Of a stretch of DNA of 64,000 nucleotides, positions 44,708 to 53,062 are shown piece after piece. The notes under the pieces were generated by a model, which saw nothing but the letters and a program-made list of their open reading frames with translations, was not told the DNA's origin and made no database searches. Both the position numbers and the translations under genes were made by a program. Positions within the stretch are counted from its first letter, which is position 1. Each line of letters starts with the position of its first letter. The DNA lies in the NCBI GenBank assembly GCA_029202845.1, contig CP119315.1:1557501-1621500 (forward strand). Direction: 5' to 3'. Source of the stretch: Candidatus Sphingomonas colombiensis. Its GTDB lineage: Bacteria; Pseudomonadota; Alphaproteobacteria; Sphingomonadales; Sphingomonadaceae.

Positions 44708-45480
44708 CAGCCGAGCACCAGCGACGAGGTGGCGGCGAGCGCTTCGCGCACCATCACTTGCATGTAATCACCCATCGCCGGGAACGCGATCGCGAGGCTG
44801 ACGACGCCCACCGCAAGGCTCGCCGGCAGCCCGACCGCGAACAGGTTGAGCGCGGGCGCCGAGCGGGAGAGCATGCCCACCACGAGGTTGAGGCACAGCA
44901 GCAGAAAGCCGACCGGCAGAGCGAGCAACAGGCCAGCGAGGAAGGCGTAGCCGCCGAACATCGCGATATCGCGCATCTGCCCCGCAGCCAGCCAGGCCGC
45001 GCCGGGTGGCATGGCGACATAGCTTTTGAGGATCATGTCGACGAGGACGAGGTGCCCATCGAGTGACAGGAACAACAGCGTCAGCATCACCGACAGGAAA
45101 CGCCCGATCGCCGGTGAGGAGCGACCGGAATTGGGATCGATCATATTGGCGAATCCGATGCCCATCGATCCGCCGATCACTTCGCCCGCCACCAACGGCG
45201 CGGCAAAGGCGATTTGCAGCACGAACCCGAGCGCGAGGCCGACCAGCGCCTCCGCCGCCACGGCGAGGAAGGTGGTAACCGCGAAAATCTGTGCCGGCGG
45301 CTGGATCGGGTGGCTGCCCAGAACCATCACGCCGATCGCGCCGGACAGCGCGACACGCACCTGCAACGGCACCGATACGTTGCCGAAAACAGGGGCCGCC
45401 ACGAACGCGCTGCCGACGCGCACCATCACGAAGATGAGCGCCCACAGCTGTGGCTCAATCGCGAGGCCGAAGCCGAGCAT
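44707..45480 (-). CDS. fliR: Flagellar export gate protein FliR
   Basis: A 257-residue polytopic membrane protein of the FliP-FliQ-FliR export gate at the base of the flagellum. It has about six hydrophobic segments and typical blocks MVRVGSAFVAAPVFGNVSVP, GEVIGGSMGIGFANMIDPNS and GFLLLCLNLVVGMLSRSAP. It starts 3 bp after the fliQ stop and shares one base with flhB. Confidence 0.94.
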   Translation of the reverse strand: MLGFGLAIEPQLWALIFVMVRVGSAFVAAPVFGNVSVPLQVRVALSGAIGVMVLGSHPIQPPAQIFAVTTFLAVAAEALVGLALGFVLQIAFAAPLVAGEVIGGSMGIGFANMIDPNSGRSSPAIGRFLSVMLTLLFLSLDGHLVLVDMILKSYVAMPPGAAWLAAGQMRDIAMFGGYAFLAGLLLALPVGFLLLCLNLVVGMLSRSAPALNLFAVGLPASLAVGVVSLAIAFPAMGDYMQVMVREALAATSSLVLG

Positions 45481-45483
45481 CGG

Positions 45484-45756
45484 CTATTTCACCAGATCCG
45501 GAATCCGATCGAAGATACCGATCGTGAAATCGCTGAGCAGGCCCATGATCATGCCGCCGAACAGCATGATCGAAATCGCCACGACGATCAGCTTGGGCAC
45601 GAAGGTTAGCGTCTGTTCGTTGATCGAGGTCGCTGCCTGAATCATGCCAAGGATCAGGCCGGAAACCAGCGCCGGAATCAGGATCGGCGCGGCGGCGAGC
45701 GCCAGCACCCACATCGTCTGGTTCGCGACGGTCAGGAAATAATCTGCGTCTGCCAT
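45484..45756 (-). CDS. fliQ: Flagellar export gate protein FliQ
   Basis: A 90-residue protein with two transmembrane helices (VLALAAAPILIPALVSGLIL and LIVVAISIMLFGGMIMGLLS) flanking the conserved AATSINEQTLTFVPK loop. It is part of the FliPQR gate. Start at ATG 45756 preceded by AAGGA; an upstream in-frame start at 45792 would begin inside a large hairpin and is rejected. Confidence 0.95.
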   Translation of the reverse strand: MADADYFLTVANQTMWVLALAAAPILIPALVSGLILGMIQAATSINEQTLTFVPKLIVVAISIMLFGGMIMGLLSDFTIGIFDRIPDLVK

Positions 45757-45769
45757 GAATTTGTCCTTC

Positions 45770-45795
45770 GCGGTGCCGGCGCGCGCCGGCACCGC
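45770..45795. other. Perfect 26-bp palindrome between fliP and fliQ
   Basis: A perfect inverted repeat with 13-bp arms (GCGGTGCCGGCGC and its complement) fills most of the 40-bp gap between the fliP stop (45797) and the fliQ start (45756). In mRNA it would form a very stable GC hairpin ending next to the AAGGA of fliQ. No U-run follows, so termination is unlikely. A role in RNA processing, or in tuning FliQ relative to FliP, is possible (inference). Confidence 0.65.
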
Positions 45796-45796
45796 A

Positions 45797-46681
45797 TTAC
45801 GTGGCGAAACTATTGGCGAGACTGCCCATGGTCAGCGCCCATCCGTCGACGAGGACGAACAGCAACAGCTTGAAAGGCAAGGAGATGATCGCCGGCGACA
45901 GCATCATCATGCCGAGCGACATCAGCACGGTGGCGACGACCAGATCGATGACGATGAATGGCAGGAAGATCAGGAAGCCGATCTGGAACGCAGTTTTCAG
46001 CTCGCTCGTCACGAATGCCGGCAGCAGCACCGAAAAGGGCACATCCTTCGGATTGGCATAAGGCCCGGATTTCGCCATTTCGGCGAACATCGTCAGATCC
46101 TTCACCCGCGTCTGCTTCGTCATAAAGGCATGGAGCGGCTCGCCTGCGGTCTTGATCATGTCCGTGCCGGCGAGTTTGCCGGCGGCATAGGGCTGGATTG
46201 CGTTCGTGTTGATCTGGTTGATCGCCGGCGCCATCACGAAAAACGACAGGAACAGTGACAGGCCGATCAGCACCTGATTGGGTGGCGTCTGTTGCAGGCC
46301 CAGCGCCTGGCGCAGCAGCGACAGCACGATGATGATCCGCGTGAAGCTGGTCATCATCAGGATGATGCCCGGCAGGATCGTCAGCAGGCCCATGATGATG
46401 AGGACTTGCAACGACAGCGAGAGCGAGCCGTTGCCGGTCTGTCCCGATGCCGCCCCGCCGGCGAGTTGGCCCAGCGCGCGATCCACCGCATCGCCCACGC
46501 CCGGCGCCGCGGGTGCCGCCGGTGGCGCTACCTGTGCAAATGCGGGCAGCGCGATCATCAGCGCAATCGCCACAGCGAGCAGCGTCAGTGCGACCTTCGC
46601 CCATGAAAAGCCACGGCCGCGCGCGCGTTGCGTGGTCTGGTTGAACAGCGCCGGCCCCCCGCCGGTGCGCACCAATGTCAT
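45797..46681 (-). CDS. fliP: Flagellar export gate protein FliP
   Basis: A 294-residue membrane protein with an N-terminal cleavable-type signal (ALTLLAVAIALMIALPAFAQ), as known for FliP, and the conserved blocks SFTRIIIVLSLLRQALGLQQ, TPPNQVLIGLSLFLSFFVM, PFSVLLPAFVTSELKTAFQI and MSLGMMMLSPAIISLPFKLL. It forms the core of the export channel with FliQ and FliR. A 30-residue N-terminal extension precedes the signal, and the gene overlaps fliO by 4 bp; a downstream start is possible. Confidence 0.95.
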   Translation of the reverse strand: MTLVRTGGGPALFNQTTQRARGRGFSWAKVALTLLAVAIALMIALPAFAQVAPPAAPAAPGVGDAVDRALGQLAGGAASGQTGNGSLSLSLQVLIIMGLLTILPGIILMMTSFTRIIIVLSLLRQALGLQQTPPNQVLIGLSLFLSFFVMAPAINQINTNAIQPYAAGKLAGTDMIKTAGEPLHAFMTKQTRVKDLTMFAEMAKSGPYANPKDVPFSVLLPAFVTSELKTAFQIGFLIFLPFIVIDLVVATVLMSLGMMMLSPAIISLPFKLLLFVLVDGWALTMGSLANSFAT

Positions 46682-46947
46682 GCGAGCTCACTCCGTGCGT
46701 GCGTCTTGTCGACCAACGTCACCCCGCCGCGCCCGACCGAGACCAGCAGGCGGCTCCCCTCGAAATCGACCACCGCGAGCTTGACGCCGGGCGAGATCAT
46801 CATCGTCTCGCGCACCGCGATCATTCGCGTCGGCGATTTGCCCGGCATCCGGCTTTCCAGCCGCCGCCAGAGATAGAGCGAGCCGATCATCAGCCCGCAG
46901 ACCAGCGGCAGCAGGATGACCAGCTTCAGCACATAAGCCCACATCAT
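46678..46947 (-). CDS. fliO: Flagellar biosynthetic protein FliO
   Basis: An 89-residue bitopic membrane protein: one N-terminal transmembrane helix (VLKLVILLPLVCGLMIGSLY) and a small basic cytosolic domain (RMIAVRETMMISPGVKLAVV; RLLVSVGRGGVTLVD). FliO aids assembly of the FliP ring. It was called from both sequence and position: 5 bp after fliN and 4-bp overlap with fliP. Confidence 0.85.
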   Translation of the reverse strand: MMWAYVLKLVILLPLVCGLMIGSLYLWRRLESRMPGKSPTRMIAVRETMMISPGVKLAVVDFEGSRLLVSVGRGGVTLVDKTHARSELA

Positions 46948-46952
46948 CGCGA

Positions 46953-47255
46953 TCAGCCGCGCTTCTCTGGGTTGACGAGTTCGGTCATGCGCACGCCGAA
47001 ACGCTCGCCTACCGTCACCACCTCGCCACGCCCGATCAGCGTGCCGTTGACGAATACTTCGAGCAGCTCGTTGGCCTGTCGATCCAGCTCGATCACGCTC
47101 GATTCGCCGAGTGCCAGCAATTCGCGCAGCGTAAGCTGGGTCGAGCCGATCTCGACCGTCAGCTTGACGTCGACATCCTGCAGCAGCCTGAAATTGGCGG
47201 CGACCGCGCCAGAGGCGTCAGGGTCGGCCGCGAAGGCGCCCGTCATGTCATTCAT
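46953..47255 (-). CDS. fliN: Flagellar motor switch protein FliN
   Basis: A 100-residue protein; residues about 28-98 form the SpoA/FliN domain (DVDVKLTVEIGSTQLTLREL; LGESSVIELDRQANE; VNGTLIGRGEVVTVGERFGV). FliN builds the lower C-ring and docks the FliH-FliI export ATPase. It overlaps fliM by 4 bp. Confidence 0.95.
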   Translation of the reverse strand: MNDMTGAFAADPDASGAVAANFRLLQDVDVKLTVEIGSTQLTLRELLALGESSVIELDRQANELLEVFVNGTLIGRGEVVTVGERFGVRMTELVNPEKRG

Positions 47256-48190
47256 GCGTTGATTCCTTCAAGGCTCGCGAGTTTGGTAAGCCGGATCGCG
47301 GCGTGGCCGTTGGCTGTGCCGACGGTGCCGGTGCCAAGTCGGTCGTTGCCGACCATCACCGGGACATCGTTGGTGAAATGGATCGGGATCACGTCGCCGG
47401 GCTGCAATTCCATCAGCTTGGCGAGGCTGATCACCGGTTCCGCAAGAACGGAGCGGACGGGAAAGCGCACCTGCATCGCCGCGCGCGTCAGCGCCGCGGT
47501 CCATTGCGCGTCCTGCTCGGCCGCTTTGGCGACGACCTTGCCGGTCAGCGCGGTGCCGTGCGGCTTCAGCGCGGTGACGGGATAGACGAGATCGACGAAC
47601 ACCGGGCGGGCCTGCCCCTGCGCGATGCCGAAGCGGGTGACGATCATCGCGTCGTCCGCCTCGATATTGGTGAGCATCGCGGCATTCGCCTCGCACCGCC
47701 CGACGGTGAACGAAACGCGCGCCAGCGGCTCCCATGCGGCGGCGAGCGGCATCGCGATCATCTCGCCGAGCCGACCCACCATCGCCTCGGCGGCAGGGGT
47801 GAATTCGAGTGGCAGTTCGGACGGCGCATAACCGACCCCGCCGAAGAACAGATCGAGCAGCTCCAGCACGAATCGGCCGTCGAACACGCACAAGGCGGTG
47901 CGATCGTCCATGCCGAGCGGCAGCCACGCGGTGAGGAGATCCGGGCGCTCCAGGCGATAATCGGCGAAACGCTGTACCATCAGCGGTTCCGCCCACGTCC
48001 TCACCTCTTGCCGCAGCAGCGGCTCGAACACGCCGCGCAGGCTCCGCGCAAGGCGCGCGGAAAGGTGCTGCAACGTGTGCAGGTCGCCAAACGGATTGAG
48101 CTTCGCCTGCCCAAGGCCGCCCGGTTGGACGGCCTCGTTGCGGCTGCGCTCGCGACGTTCGGCGTCAGAGGATGAAGCGGCGTTAACCAT
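47252..48190 (-). CDS. fliM: Flagellar motor switch protein FliM (N-terminal CheY motif not seen)
   Basis: A 312-residue C-ring protein. The CheC-like middle domain (residues about 40-220: ADYRLERPDLLTAWLPLGMD; DLFFGGVGYAP) and the C-terminal SpoA domain (AEPVISLAKLMELQPGDVIP; VMVGNDRLGTGTVG) are clear. The N-terminus MVNAASSSDAERRERSRNEA does not contain the usual LSQxEIDALL CheY-phosphate-binding peptide, and the start is bounded by the fliL stop 6 bp upstream. Chemotactic switching may therefore use another contact (inference). Confidence 0.9.
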   Translation of the reverse strand: MVNAASSSDAERRERSRNEAVQPGGLGQAKLNPFGDLHTLQHLSARLARSLRGVFEPLLRQEVRTWAEPLMVQRFADYRLERPDLLTAWLPLGMDDRTALCVFDGRFVLELLDLFFGGVGYAPSELPLEFTPAAEAMVGRLGEMIAMPLAAAWEPLARVSFTVGRCEANAAMLTNIEADDAMIVTRFGIAQGQARPVFVDLVYPVTALKPHGTALTGKVVAKAAEQDAQWTAALTRAAMQVRFPVRSVLAEPVISLAKLMELQPGDVIPIHFTNDVPVMVGNDRLGTGTVGTANGHAAIRLTKLASLEGINA

Positions 48191-48196
48191 GCCCAG

Positions 48197-48847
48197 TCAC
48201 TGAACAACAAAATTGGTAAAGTAGACGTTACCAACGCCGCCGAATCCTTCCTTTTCCTTAAGAACCTTGTTGATCGCCGCCGCGAGACGCTTCGCCAGCG
48301 CCTGTTTGCCTTCGGAGGTGAACACCTGATCCTCACTGGTATCGCCCAATGCCATCAGCACGGCGGAGCGCACCGCGATATCGTTGGTCTTGAGGTTGCG
48401 GATGACGGTGTCGTCATATGGCGTGGAGATCGCGATGCCGACCTGGAGGAAGTGGACCGAATCCTGCAGGTTGGCGGTGAAATCCTTCTCCATCGCGTAA
48501 TAATTGGAGGCATAACGCTCGCCACCCTCGCCCGAGGGCGTGGGCATGCCGTGATCCTCGGCCGCCTTGGCCTCGCCGCCTTCGCCACCCTCGGCGCTCG
48601 CGCCGCCATGGCCGCCTTCTTCCTTGCCTTCGCCCGGATGCTTCTGTTCGCTCTTGGGCACGAGGCGGGGGCCGGCGGCTACCGTTTTCGCGCCTTTGCC
48701 GCCGATCAGGCCGGAGCCCGCCGCATATAGCCCCGCGCCGATTCCACCGCCGATGAGCACCACCACGCCGACCACCAGCATGATGATCTTCGGCAGCTTG
48801 CCCTTTTTCTTGGCCGTCGCTTCAGCCTTGGTTTCGGTATCGCTCAT
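48197..48847 (-). CDS. fliL: Flagellar basal body-associated protein FliL
   Basis: A 216-residue bitopic membrane protein: a Lys-rich cytosolic start, one transmembrane helix (KIIMLVVGVVVLIGGGIGAG), a Gly/Glu/His-rich linker (residues about 65-110), then the FliL domain (DFTANLQDSVHFLQVGIAIS; LKTNDIAVRSAVLMALGDTS; GFGGVGNVYFTNFVVQ). It surrounds the stator ring and supports motor torque. The long linker is unusual compared with the ~155-residue E. coli protein. fliM starts 6 bp later. Confidence 0.92.
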   Translation of the reverse strand: MSDTETKAEATAKKKGKLPKIIMLVVGVVVLIGGGIGAGLYAAGSGLIGGKGAKTVAAGPRLVPKSEQKHPGEGKEEGGHGGASAEGGEGGEAKAAEDHGMPTPSGEGGERYASNYYAMEKDFTANLQDSVHFLQVGIAISTPYDDTVIRNLKTNDIAVRSAVLMALGDTSEDQVFTSEGKQALAKRLAAAINKVLKEKEGFGGVGNVYFTNFVVQ

Positions 48848-48864
48848 TTCATTGTCCTCGGTAA

Positions 48865-50481
48865 TCAGGCGATGCGATCATCGGTCATGTCGGTATCGTC
48901 GGCCTCGGCCGGCGCGCGCTGCGGGGCGGCGGCGGTGGCGGATTGCTGCGTGCGGGGTTGCTGCTGCTGTTGCGGCATGGGTTGCCCGCCGGTGTCGGTG
49001 GTGCCGCCGGTCGCGGCGGAAAGCTTCAGCCCGCGTGCTTCGGCGAGCTCGACGAGACGCGGCTGCGCGTCCGCCAGGATCTGCCGCGTTTCCGGCTGAT
49101 GCGCGACGAGACGGACGGAAACGCCATCACCCTCGCGCTTCAGCGACACGTCGATCTTGCCGAGCGCATCCGGGATCAGGCGGATGCTGCTGTCGTTGGC
49201 GTTTGCGGCGTCGCGCAGCGCCTCGATCCGCTGGATCATCTGGTTCGGCCAGCCATCCTGCTTCAGATCGATCGCCGCTTGGCGCGGATCGGCCATAGCG
49301 GCGACCGCGTGGAGCGCATTATCGGTGCCAAGCGGAATGCCGACGAGTGCAGGCTGAGGGGCGGCCGCGGCCCGATCATCGGCGGTGGCGCGCTGGATCG
49401 CGGCGGCGAAAACCTGCGCGGCGGGCGCGATTCGCGCGAGCGGCGGGGTCGTCGATGCGGACGGCGTGGCCGGGGCGATCGGCAATCCAGCCACGGCCGC
49501 ACTTGCGGGTGGCTGGGGTAGCGTCGCTGGACGTGGCGGCTCGCCGGGGGTGACCGGCGCGAGTGGCGTGCCCGTTGCGAGCGGCGGCACCGGGACGGAT
49601 GGGGTGGAGGCCGTCGCGACGTCGGCCCCGAAAGGTGTCGGAGGAGCGGGTTGTGGTGCCGCCGCGACTCCCGCAGTGGCGGGCGGCGCTGCCGCTGGCG
49701 CAGGTTGTGGCTCCGGCGGCGTCGATGGCGCGCTGGCGGCAATGATTGTCGGCACGGGCACGCCGCCCGCAGCGACCGCGCCGGTCGGCGTGGCGGCGCT
49801 ACGCGAAATGATCGCGGGAGAAAATTGCGCGATCGGCGTGGCGATTCGGTCCGCGCTTACGGCTGCCGGGGTGGTGGGCAACGCTGGCGCGATGATAGTC
49901 CGCGAGGCGACAGCGTGCACGGACGGCGCGGCACTCGAATCCGCGCCCGCAGCCGGCATGGTGACTATGATAGGCTGCGCGGCGGTATCCTGCGAAATAG
50001 CTGCGGGCACGGGCCGCGCGACCGTCGGGTCGGGCGCCGCAGTGGCCGGGCGAGGCAAATCACCAGCCGGCGATTCGGTAGTCATTGTCGGGCGCGTCGC
50101 ACCCGCCTCGACCGCCGACGCTGGATCGCTAGCCGGTTGAGGGATGGCGGAGAGTGCAAGGATCGCCGGTTCGCGAGTCGCGGACGATGCGTTGGCGGCC
50201 GACCCGGCGGTTGTCGCGTCCGGGACAGGGGCGGTCGGCGGCGTGATCGCGATCGCGGGAAGCGCGATCAGCGCCGGGGCAACCCAGGCGAGATCGCCCG
50301 CATCCGGCAAATCCTTGCCGGGGGCGGCATCGTCCTGCCGGGCGGGCAGCGTGTCTTCCGTCGTTTCCGGCGTGGGGCCGAGCAGCGCCAGAAACGCCGC
50401 GCCCGATGGCGCGACGCCGGGCGGCACCACGGGATTTCCGGGCTTTACGGTGGCTAGCGCCAGGTTTGAAACTGCGGTCAT
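48865..50481 (-). CDS. fliK: Flagellar hook-length control protein FliK
   Basis: About 538 residues. The long N-terminal and central part is Ala/Pro/Thr-rich, low-complexity and presumably disordered, as expected of a molecular ruler. The C-terminal domain (about residues 400-500) matches the Flg_hook domain: MIQRIEALRDAANANDSSIR, LIPDALGKIDVSLKREGDGV, then QILADAQPRLVELAEARGLK. It ends hook growth by switching FlhB specificity. ATG 50481 preferred (AGGGG upstream); ATG 50493 possible. Identified by the C-terminal domain and its place before fliL. Confidence 0.88.
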   Translation of the reverse strand: MTAVSNLALATVKPGNPVVPPGVAPSGAAFLALLGPTPETTEDTLPARQDDAAPGKDLPDAGDLAWVAPALIALPAIAITPPTAPVPDATTAGSAANASSATREPAILALSAIPQPASDPASAVEAGATRPTMTTESPAGDLPRPATAAPDPTVARPVPAAISQDTAAQPIIVTMPAAGADSSAAPSVHAVASRTIIAPALPTTPAAVSADRIATPIAQFSPAIISRSAATPTGAVAAGGVPVPTIIAASAPSTPPEPQPAPAAAPPATAGVAAAPQPAPPTPFGADVATASTPSVPVPPLATGTPLAPVTPGEPPRPATLPQPPASAAVAGLPIAPATPSASTTPPLARIAPAAQVFAAAIQRATADDRAAAAPQPALVGIPLGTDNALHAVAAMADPRQAAIDLKQDGWPNQMIQRIEALRDAANANDSSIRLIPDALGKIDVSLKREGDGVSVRLVAHQPETRQILADAQPRLVELAEARGLKLSAATGGTTDTGGQPMPQQQQQPRTQQSATAAAPQRAPAEADDTDMTDDRIA

Positions 50482-50521
50482 GAGCCCCTGCATCTCGGTG
50501 GGTCTGTTCCCCGCCGATCAT

Positions 50522-50941
50522 TCAGCAAGGATCGTGCCGAACCTTTCGCGTCGGCGGCGCATCGCGCAGCTTGCGGATTTCGAGGAGCGCCGCCTCAGTC
50601 TCCGCGCGGGCGATCAGTTTCTCCACCGCGCTCTGATCACGCTTTGCCGCGCGGGTCGCTTCGGCGGCGCGCTGAGCCTCCACCTCGGCGGTACGGACGC
50701 GGTTGGCGGCGGTTTCGGCGGAACGGTGTAACCGATCGCGATAATATGCCGCGGCGGCGAGCGAGACGCCGGCGGCGCTATCGGCTGTCGGCGCGACATC
50801 GGCGGCGAGCCGCGCGATGCGCGAGGACAGCGCGGTTTCATTCGCGTGCGTCTCGCGCATCCGCATTTCCTGCGCCTGTGCCAGCCCCAGTTGCAGCGTC
50901 CGCACCCGCAGGACGCGCGTGAGTTTCTTCGCATCAGCCAT
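50522..50941 (-). CDS. fliJ: FliJ-like flagellar export protein
   Basis: A 139-residue protein almost entirely alpha-helical and rich in Ala, Arg and Glu, predicted coiled coil (LTRVLRVRTLQLGLAQAQEM; AAEATRAAKRDQSAVEKLIA). Sequence similarity is weak, as is usual for FliJ, but size, helical character and position between fliI and fliK support the call. FliJ is the stalk-like partner of the FliI ATPase. ATG 50941 is the start used. Confidence 0.75.
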   Translation of the reverse strand: MADAKKLTRVLRVRTLQLGLAQAQEMRMRETHANETALSSRIARLAADVAPTADSAAGVSLAAAAYYRDRLHRSAETAANRVRTAEVEAQRAAEATRAAKRDQSAVEKLIARAETEAALLEIRKLRDAPPTRKVRHDPC

Positions 50942-50973
50942 GATTGAAGCGCGGCATCGCGGCAAAATCAGCG

Positions 50974-52302
50974 TCAGGCATCGCCGAACACGCCGGTAAG
51001 CTCAGCCACCGAATCCTCCAGCGGGATGATCGCGTCGGCATCCTGCCGCACGAATTCCATCACGGCGGGGTGATAGGCGATGGCGGCGTCGATCTCCGGA
51101 TCGCTACCGTTGCGATAGGCACCCATCAGCACGAGATCGCGATTTTCTTCATAAGTGGCGAGGTGGCGGCGCAGCACGCGCGCGGCATGGAGATGCGCGG
51201 GAACGGCAATGTCGGTCATCACCCGGCTCACCGATTTCGACACGTCGATCGCGGGATAGACGGCGCGTTCGGCGAGCTGGCGGCTCAGCACGATATGTCC
51301 GTCGAGGATCGAGCGCGCCGAATCGACCACCGGATCGTTGCCGTCGTCGCCATCGGCAAGCACCGTATAGATGGCGGTGATCGATCCGCCCGAGGTCACG
51401 TCGGTGCCCGCGCGTTCGATCAGATTGGGCAGCATCGCGATCGCCGACGGCGGATAGCCGCGCGCCGATGCCGGTTCGCCCAGCGCCAGCCCGATCTCGC
51501 GCCCGGCGTGCGCGACGCGGGTCAGCGAATCCATGATCAGCAGCACATCCTTGCCCTCGGCACGGAATGCTTCGGCGATCGCGGTGGCGCGCAGCGCGCC
51601 GCGAATGCGCAGCACGGGCGAGTGATTGGCGGGCACCGCGACCACGACGCTCTTGGCGCGCGCCTCGCCGGCCACCTTGGTTTCGAGGAAGTCAGCCACT
51701 TCGCGGCTGCGTTCGCCGATCAGGCCGATGACGATCACGTCTGCTTTCGCGGCGCGGACCATCATGCCGAGCAGCACCGATTTGCCGACGCCAGAGCCGG
51801 CCATGATGCCGATGCGCTGACCCTTGCCGATCGTGAGCAAGCCGTTGATCGCGCGGACGCCGACATCGAGCGGCTGGAGAACACGTCCGCGATCGAGCGG
51901 CGATTGCAGCTTGCCCGCGAGCGGCCACGCACCGGCCCCGCGAATCGCGCCGAGCCCGTCGATCGGGCGACCCGCGCCGTCCACCACGCGGCCGAGCAGC
52001 GCCTTGCCCACCTCCGCCTCGCCGGGAGGGCCGATCGGGCGCACCGGCGCATGAGGGAGCAGCGGCGCCGGGCCGCCGAGATTCATCAACAGGGTGCGGC
52101 CGTTGCGAAAACCAATCACCTCGGCCTCGACCGACGCGGTGCGCTCGCCGACCTGGCAAACGGTGCCGACCGGCAGATTGAGCCCGATCGCTTCCATCAG
52201 CAGCCCGTCGAAAGAGGCGAGCCGCCCCGATACTTTCGGCGTCGGATGGAAATCACCGGGGGCCAGTGCCGCCAGATAATCGTCGGTGAAGCTGTTTAGC
52301 AT
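50974..52302 (-). CDS. fliI: Flagellum-specific ATPase FliI
   Basis: A 442-residue F1-beta-like ATPase powering substrate release into the export gate. Walker A is GSGVGKSVLLG, Walker B region VLLIMDSLTRVAHAGREIGL, and the type III ATPase motif PSAIAMLPNLIERAG follows; DGHIVLSRQLAERAVYPAID is also diagnostic. The ATG at 52302 is the family start (MLNSF...), 7 bp after the fliH stop; longer in-frame extensions would run into fliH. Confidence 0.95.
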   Translation of the reverse strand: MLNSFTDDYLAALAPGDFHPTPKVSGRLASFDGLLMEAIGLNLPVGTVCQVGERTASVEAEVIGFRNGRTLLMNLGGPAPLLPHAPVRPIGPPGEAEVGKALLGRVVDGAGRPIDGLGAIRGAGAWPLAGKLQSPLDRGRVLQPLDVGVRAINGLLTIGKGQRIGIMAGSGVGKSVLLGMMVRAAKADVIVIGLIGERSREVADFLETKVAGEARAKSVVVAVPANHSPVLRIRGALRATAIAEAFRAEGKDVLLIMDSLTRVAHAGREIGLALGEPASARGYPPSAIAMLPNLIERAGTDVTSGGSITAIYTVLADGDDGNDPVVDSARSILDGHIVLSRQLAERAVYPAIDVSKSVSRVMTDIAVPAHLHAARVLRRHLATYEENRDLVLMGAYRNGSDPEIDAAIAYHPAVMEFVRQDADAIIPLEDSVAELTGVFGDA

Positions 52303-52309
52303 CGCCGCG

Positions 52310-53062
52310 TCAGTCGATCGGCGGGGCGAACGCCGGCACCGCGACCTTGTCGAGCGTCCGGGTAAGCTGTTCGAGCCACAGCTCGGGGCCGTCCTCCACA
52401 ATCGTCGATGCAGCTTCCAGCACGAAGCTGCCCCGCGCAATTTCGGCGTCGCTCATTGGTGCGATCGTCGCGGGGAGATGCCCGGCGACCAGCGCCATAT
52501 CGGCGGGGTTGACGCGCAGCACCGCGCTTTCGGTGGCATCGGCGATCAGATCGCGTGCGGCATTGACGCGTGCGCCGAGCAACTCGCCCGAGACGCCCGT
52601 CTCGCCCACGATCCGCGTCACCAGATGCAACACCGTCTGGCGCAGGTTGCGCGCCAGCCGCTCGCGGTCGATCCGTGCATCCGAGCGCAGTGCCTCGACC
52701 AGCCGGGCGAGCATCGCGCGATCGCGCTCCGCCGCATCGCCCTGTTCGGCGCGGGCGGCGGCGAGGCCCTGATCATAACCGGCCTGCCGCGCGACCTCGA
52801 CCGGATCGACGAACGGTGCCGGCTCGGCATCGGGCTCGATCGGGTCCCAATGATCGTCCGGCATCACATCGTTATTGGCGGGGGCGTAGCTGCAAGGCTG
52901 GCGCGGATTGGGCACGCCACCGAACGCATGTTCGATCCGATCGATGAGATCGGCCGGCGCGAAGCCAGCCGGACGCTCCGAAAGCACGCGGCGCAACCGC
53001 ACCGCCGCATCATTGTGGCGCGCGGACAGGCCGGCGACGAAATCGCGTGCCGGCTCAGACAT
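52310..53062 (-). CDS. fliH: Flagellar assembly protein FliH
   Basis: A 250-residue protein, the negative regulator and peripheral stalk of FliI. The central helix (YDQGLAAARAEQGDAAERDR, then LARLVEALRSDARIDRERLA) and the C-terminal domain resembling F-type ATPase delta/b subunits (LLGARVNAARDLIADATESA; VLRVNPADMALVAGHLPATI) support the call, together with its place between fliG and fliI. It overlaps fliG by 8 bp. Confidence 0.85.
   Translation of the reverse strand: MSEPARDFVAGLSARHNDAAVRLRRVLSERPAGFAPADLIDRIEHAFGGVPNPRQPCSYAPANNDVMPDDHWDPIEPDAEPAPFVDPVEVARQAGYDQGLAAARAEQGDAAERDRAMLARLVEALRSDARIDRERLARNLRQTVLHLVTRIVGETGVSGELLGARVNAARDLIADATESAVLRVNPADMALVAGHLPATIAPMSDAEIARGSFVLEAASTIVEDGPELWLEQLTRTLDKVAVPAFAPPID

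Noticed and set aside
48865..50481. Repeat protein or horizontally acquired insert in fliK
   Set aside because: The Ala/Pro-rich low complexity is normal for FliK, and the C-terminal Flg_hook domain identifies the gene.
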